From Methylobacterium sp. J-048 (GTDB taxonomy: Bacteria > Pseudomonadota > Alphaproteobacteria > Rhizobiales > Beijerinckiaceae): DNA of 64,000 nucleotides. The notes beneath the pieces are model-generated. The model searched no databases, was not told the origin of the DNA, and saw nothing but the letters and a program-made list of their open reading frames with translations. The stretch covers positions 1-64,000 of the forward strand of contig NZ_JAKSYL010000150.1 of assembly GCF_022829515.1 (NCBI RefSeq), in the 5' to 3' direction. Positions 60,585 to 64,000 of the stretch are shown one piece after another (position 1 is the stretch's first letter; each line of letters begins with the position of its first letter). A program made the translations under genes and the position numbers.

Positions 60585-61400
60585 TTACGGTTCGTCCTCG
60601 GCCACCGCCAGGGTGACGCCCTGGCGCTCGATCATCGCAACGATCTCCGGCGGCGGCATCCGGTCGGTGAAGAACGTGTCGACCTGGTCCAGGCGTCCGA
60701 CCTGCACCATCGGCCGGCGGGTGAACTTGGTATGGTCGGCGACGAGAAAAGTCTTACGGGCATGGGCCAGGATGGTCTGCGTCGCCCGCACCTCCTCGTA
60801 ATCGTAGTCGAGCAGGGCGCCGTCGGCATCGATGCCGCTGATGCCGATCACCGCCACGTCGACCCGGAACTGGCTGAGCGTGTCGCAGGTGAGCTGGCCC
60901 AGCACCGCGCCGTCGCGGTTGCGTACGGTGCCGCCGGCCACGACGATGTGGAATTCCGTGGCCTCGGCGAGCGACAGGGCGACGTTGAGGTTGTTGGTGA
61001 TCACGCTGAGGTCGTCGTGCCGGGTCAGCTCGCGGGCCACGGCCTCGGGCGTCGTGCCGATATTGACGAAGACCGAGCAATGCGACGGGATCCGGCTGGC
61101 AGCCAACCGGCCGATCCGGGTCTTTTCCGGCAGCAGGGTCACCCGGCGGTCGGCGTAGTCGATGTTCTCGACGCTGGACGGCAGCCCGCCCCCGCCCCGG
61201 TAGCGCTCCAGCTTTCCCTCGGCGCTCAACTCGTTGAGATCGCGCCGGATCGTCTGGACCGTGACGCCGAACTGCGCGGCGAGGGCCTCGATGGTGACGA
61301 AGCCCCGCTGGCGCACGGACGCCACGATGGCGCTGCGCCGCCCCTCGACCCCGGTCACCTCGACCCTGTCCTCGGATCTCCGGTCGAGCGGTCGTGACAT
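60585..61400 (-). CDS. glpR: DeoR-family glycerol-3-phosphate regulator
   Basis: A 271-residue DeoR-type repressor: N-terminal helix-turn-helix (SAIVASVRQRGFVTIEALAAQFGVTVQTIRRDLNELSAEGKLERYRGG), then the sugar-phosphate-binding DeoR C-terminal domain (FVNIGTTPEAVARELTRHDDLSVITNNLNVALSLAEATEFHIVVAGGTVRNRDGAVLGQL and VGRLDQVDTFFTD). It heads the glpD-glpK-glpF block. ATG 61400 fits the gap to a palindromic operator at 61441-61460, consistent with autoregulation. The longer frame upstream runs through dispersed repeats. Confidence 0.93.
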   Translation of the reverse strand: MSRPLDRRSEDRVEVTGVEGRRSAIVASVRQRGFVTIEALAAQFGVTVQTIRRDLNELSAEGKLERYRGGGGLPSSVENIDYADRRVTLLPEKTRIGRLAASRIPSHCSVFVNIGTTPEAVARELTRHDDLSVITNNLNVALSLAEATEFHIVVAGGTVRNRDGAVLGQLTCDTLSQFRVDVAVIGISGIDADGALLDYDYEEVRATQTILAHARKTFLVADHTKFTRRPMVQVGRLDQVDTFFTDRMPPPEIVAMIERQGVTLAVAEDEP

Positions 61401-61440
61401 CGGGTCTCCTGGCGTTTCCTCGCGCCACGATACGGGCGCG

Positions 61441-61460
61441 GATGTTCGTTTTCGAACATC
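61441..61460. promoter_or_regulatory. GlpR-operator-like palindrome upstream of glpR
   Basis: gatgttcg and cgaacatc form a perfect 8-bp inverted repeat around tttt, starting 41 bases upstream of the glpR start. It has the same TTCG/CGAA core as the glpD site and is similar to the GlpR operator pattern known from E. coli, suggesting autorepression. Confidence 0.65.
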
Positions 61461-61758
61461 TTGAGGGTGCGGCGGGTTTCGCAAGAGAGTGAACCGGCCA
61501 GGGCGGTGGGGCAACCGGATGGGGCGCGCAAAGGATTGGAACCGCACAGGTGGCGGCCTTGGCAGCGTCTTCGACTTGTGCAGGCCGCCGGACTCACACG
61601 ATGCCGGACGTGGCGCGGGTTCTCTCTCCCGTGCGGGAGAGGGACAGGGTGAGGGGACAGGTTTGTCTGGAAAGGGCGTATCCCTCACCCCAACCCTCTC
61701 CCGCACGGGCTACCGGATTCACACTTCTCTCCCGAACGCCAAGGTTCTGAAAGAAAGG

Positions 61759-61880
61759 CGCGTTTCCCCTCCCCCTTGCGGGGAGGGGTCAGGGGTGGGG
61801 GTGGTCCAGAAGGCACCGCTGCGCTCGGTCCTGCACCACCCCCACCTCCAACTCCTCCCCGCAAGGGGGAGGAGAGCGCG
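61759..61880. repeat. ~120-bp dispersed palindromic element, copy 2, with flanking palindromes
   Basis: Same core as copy 1 (cagaaggcaccgc...cggtcctgcacc) but with left and right arms exchanged (cccctcccccttgcggggagggg on the left, cctccccgcaagggggagg on the right). Flanking the element within 61461-62000 are ctctcccgtgcgggagag (about 61622-61639) and ccctctcccgcacggg fragments. This is the main content of the 61401-62079 spacer; I see no gene there. Confidence 0.8.
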
Positions 61881-62008
61881 TCTCGGCCAGGGTTGTGTGA
61901 ATATCGTAGCCCGCACGGGAGAGGGGGCGCGTCGCGACCTGCAAAACCGATTGTGCGACCATCGTAGCCCGCCTCGACCGGATCCGGGCCGCGACCGAAA
62001 AACCCAAC

Positions 62009-62038
62009 AAAAAAGGCCTGCCGCGAAAGCGACAGGCC
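62009..62038 (-). terminator. Rho-independent terminator of the small exported protein gene
   Basis: On the minus strand ggcctgtcgctttcgcggcaggcc (stem ggcctg/caggcc extended inside) is followed by six T residues (plus strand aaaaaa at 62009-62014). It ends transcription from the gene whose stop is at 62080. Confidence 0.88.
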
Positions 62039-62079
62039 CGATCGTCCGGTGACGCCGCTTGGCGGCGGTCCCGGCCGGA

Positions 62080-62337
62080 TCACATCTGGTGGTGACGCAT
62101 CCGGCGGTGATGCTTCATCATCCGCTTGTGCTTCATGCGCTTGCGCATCATCGGACGCTCGGTCGGGGCCATGGTGCCCCGCTCCATGGCGGCGGCTTCA
62201 CCGGCGCGCTCCATGCCGCCGCGGGGACCGCCGGCCTGGGCGCCGGAATTGTTGTAGGGCGCGTTGCCCTGGGCATAGGCGGAGCCCGCGAGCAGCGTCA
62301 GCGACGCGGCGGCCAACAGTAGCTTCTTCATGATCAA
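62080..62337 (-). CDS. small exported Met/Lys/Arg/His-rich protein
   Basis: An 85-residue protein with a signal peptide (MKKLLLAAASLTLLAGSAYAQ), an Asn/Gly/Ala linker, then a tail of repeated MxxKHK/MMKHH/MRHH units ending RMRHHQM. Met/His-rich tails may bind copper or other metals or acidic surfaces. A strong terminator follows. No family is recognised. The first Met (62337) or Met3 (MKK) may be the start. Confidence 0.75.
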   Translation of the reverse strand: MIMKKLLLAAASLTLLAGSAYAQGNAPYNNSGAQAGGPRGGMERAGEAAAMERGTMAPTERPMMRKRMKHKRMMKHHRRMRHHQM

Positions 62338-62454
62338 TCCCTGGCGTAGACGGTCGCAGACGATGCGCCGCCCGTCGTCTGGGTGGTGCCGCTGCGTCGG
62401 AAAATAAGCGGCTCAGAGGAGACTTGGTTCCCCGACCCCGCGTTTCGGAGGTGG

Positions 62455-63033
62455 ATGATTGCTTGCCGGGGGCCGACGGCCTATCTCGCGCCCTGTCCCG
62501 GCGCGACCGCGATCGGGATGCGTTCGGGAGGGGCGGCTTTGGCCAGCAGCGGTTCGGCCTATCTGCTCCTCGACGTCGCCGGCACGCCCTGCGCCCTGCC
62601 CCGCGCCGCGGTCTCCGAGATCCTGCCGCTGCCGGACCTGCACAATCCCCCCGCCACCGGCGGCTGGCTCGCCGGCTTCCTCAACCTCGGCGGCGCGCCG
62701 ATCCCGGTGATCGATCTGGCGCCGCTGCTGGGCCTGCGCCCGGCCGCCTCGGCGCCGGGGCTGTACGCGCATCTGGTGCTGACCCGGGACGATGCGCTCG
62801 CCTACCTGGTCGACCGCGCCGCCGATCTGGTGATCGTGCCGGACTCCGCGATCCGGCCGGCCGAGGAGGCCGGGACCCTCAACGGCTGCGTGGCGGCCGA
62901 GCTCGTGATCGGCGACCGGCTCGTCCACGCCCTCGCCCCCGACGGCCTGTTGACCGCCCAGGAGCGGGCCCGAGTCGCGGCGCTGACGCAGGCCGCCGCC
63001 GAGCGCCTGGCCGCCCTGCCGCCCTCCGCCTGA
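62455..63033 (+). CDS. cheW: CheW-like chemotaxis/signalling adaptor
   Basis: A 192-residue adaptor coupling receptors to a CheA-type kinase. The CheW core begins at AYLLLDVAGTPCALPRAAVSEILPLPDLHNPPATGGWLAGFLNLGGAPIPVIDLAPLLGL, continues with YLVDRAADLVIVPDSAI and ends GRLVHALAPDGLL-like DRLVHALAPDGLL. ATG 62455 has a ggagg three bases upstream; ATG 62518 is an alternative giving a tighter domain. CheR follows eight bases later, so this is the head of a chemosensory cluster, possibly Wsp-like (CheW then CheR). Confidence 0.88.
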   Translation: MIACRGPTAYLAPCPGATAIGMRSGGAALASSGSAYLLLDVAGTPCALPRAAVSEILPLPDLHNPPATGGWLAGFLNLGGAPIPVIDLAPLLGLRPAASAPGLYAHLVLTRDDALAYLVDRAADLVIVPDSAIRPAEEAGTLNGCVAAELVIGDRLVHALAPDGLLTAQERARVAALTQAAAERLAALPPSA

Positions 63034-63040
63034 TCCCGCG

Positions 63041-64000
63041 ATGCGGCGCCCAGTCCCTCCCCGCCCCGATCCGGGCGACGACCCGGCCTATGCCGCGCTG
63101 AAGGCGCGGATCATCGCGCGCACCGGCCACCATTATTACATCGACAAGGACGAGCTCCTGATCGAGCGCCTGCGCCGGCGCTTCCGCGCCATTTCGGTCG
63201 CCAATTGCGCGGCCTACAGCCAGGTGCTGGCCGACCGGTCCCGGGGCGAGGCGGAATGGGCCAATCTCGAGGCCGAGATCACCGTCGGTGAGACCTTCTT
63301 CTTCCGCTACGCCGAGCAGTTCCAGGCCCTGCGCGAGACCATCCTGCCGGCGCTGATCGCGGCGCGCAGCCTCGACCGCACCCTGCGGATCTGGAGCGCC
63401 GGCTGCTCCACCGGCGCCGAGCCCTATTCCCTGGCGATCCTGGTCCGCGAGGCCCTGGGCGATGCCCTGCCCGACTGGCGGATCGTGATCCTGGGCACCG
63501 ATATCAGCGTCGAGGCGCTGGCGACCGCCCGGGCGGCCGAGTACGGGCGCTGGGCCCTGCGGACCATGCCGCCGGAGGACCGGCTGCGCTACTTCACGCG
63601 CCTGCCCCCCGCCCCCGGGATCCGCCGGGAGGGCGGCTACGCCCTGCGGCCGGAATTCCGCGCGCTGGTGCGGTTCGAGCGCGGCAACCTCCTGAGCCTG
63701 GTCGAACCGAAGCTGCCGCCCGGCGAGGGCTTCGACCTGATCCTGTGCCGCAACGTGCTGATCTATTTCGAGGCCGAAACAGTGGCCGCGGTGGTGCGCG
63801 GCCTCGGCCGCCGACTTCGGCCGGAGGGCTGGATGCTGCTCGGCCATGCCGAGCCGAACCCGACCTTTTCGGGGTTCCTCGATCCGGTCAGCCTGCCGGG
63901 CACCGTGGCCTACCGCCGCCTCGGCGACGCGGCAGCACCGGTGCTGCGGCCGGCCTCGCCCGCCGTCGAGCCGGTGCCGCCGCCGCGCGTCCGGGCCGTG
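63041..64000 (+). CDS. cheR: CheR-family protein-glutamate methyltransferase (5' part, cut by window edge)
   Basis: SAM-dependent methylation of receptor glutamates. The 320 visible codons start AALKARIIARTGHHYYIDKDELLIERLRRRF (CheR_N), EAEITVGETFFFRY, LRIWSAGCSTGAEPYSLAILVREAL (SAM-binding), ILGTDISVEALATARAAEYGRWALR and FDLILCRNVLIYF, then a Pro/Ala-rich linker runs off the right end. The tail after the methyltransferase suggests an extended CheR such as WspC with a C-terminal domain. No stop is seen before 64000. Confidence 0.93.
   Translation, partial: MRRPVPPRPDPGDDPAYAALKARIIARTGHHYYIDKDELLIERLRRRFRAISVANCAAYSQVLADRSRGEAEWANLEAEITVGETFFFRYAEQFQALRETILPALIAARSLDRTLRIWSAGCSTGAEPYSLAILVREALGDALPDWRIVILGTDISVEALATARAAEYGRWALRTMPPEDRLRYFTRLPPAPGIRREGGYALRPEFRALVRFERGNLLSLVEPKLPPGEGFDLILCRNVLIYFEAETVAAVVRGLGRRLRPEGWMLLGHAEPNPTFSGFLDPVSLPGTVAYRRLGDAAAPVLRPASPAVEPVPPPRVRAV

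Noticed and set aside
60585..61706. 373-residue version of GlpR starting at 61706
   Set aside because: The extra N terminus reads through the operator palindrome and dispersed repeats and has no helix-turn-helix before the one after ATG 61400.

Overview
The window is about 64 kb of chromosome from a GC-rich alphaproteobacterium (roughly 70% GC in coding regions). Gene order and protein style suggest a Rhizobiales/Methylobacteriaceae organism, most like Methylobacterium. This is inferred from the dusB-ntrB-ntrC operon divergent from a fused ispDF, from several Rhizobiales-style dispersed palindromes, and from many methyl-accepting chemotaxis proteins. I recognise no rRNA, tRNA, CRISPR array, insertion sequence or prophage. 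The right edge cuts a cheR gene.

Layout. 0-9 kb: a degenerate CYTH-like protein, msrB, a BrkB/YihY membrane protein, a UvsE-type UV endonuclease, a small hydrolase, and the YcjF/YcjX pair. 9-17.4 kb: a secreted unknown, an inositol-phosphatase-family (HisN-like) enzyme, an AI-2E-family transporter with an unusual soluble tail, a Tat-exported-looking MmgE/PrpD protein, pncB and a stress-protein-26 flavoprotein. 17.7-21.2 kb: two type II toxin-antitoxin modules (GNAT/DUF1778 and RelE/HTH) bracketing mrp and mobA. 21.3-26.8 kb: two cyclophilins, coaD, gyrA and a His-rich exported peptide. 27-40 kb: an S49 peptidase and three chemoreceptors (one FIST-type with an apparent frameshift), a hydroxyisobutyrate-dehydrogenase-family enzyme, a P1 peptidase, a hybrid histidine kinase and RarD. 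40-45 kb: a tightly overlapping GT39-GT2-LAB_N-PNPOx operon, probably for lipid or envelope glycosylation, and metC. 45-54 kb: a solo HicB-like protein, an RMF-like protein, ntrC-ntrB-dusB, ispDF, a MAPEG protein, pncC, an FAD monooxygenase, a COQ10/RatA-like protein and lipA. 55.5-56.4 kb: a low-GC two-gene cassette, DUF2188 plus a TIR/deoxyribosyltransferase-like protein, the best candidate here for an undescribed accessory system. 56.4-61.4 kb: a complete glycerol regulon, glpR-glpD-glpK-glpF, with operator-like palindromes. 62-64 kb: a small Met/Lys/His-rich exported protein and the start of a chemosensory cluster (cheW, cheR).

Intergenic space is rich in dispersed palindromic elements of at least seven types. 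Two copies of one ~120-bp element differ by an apparent inversion of the core relative to its arms. Short AT-rich tracts (27-45% GC by hand count) lie upstream of two of the chemoreceptor genes. All functional statements rest on reading motifs by eye; no database search was possible.
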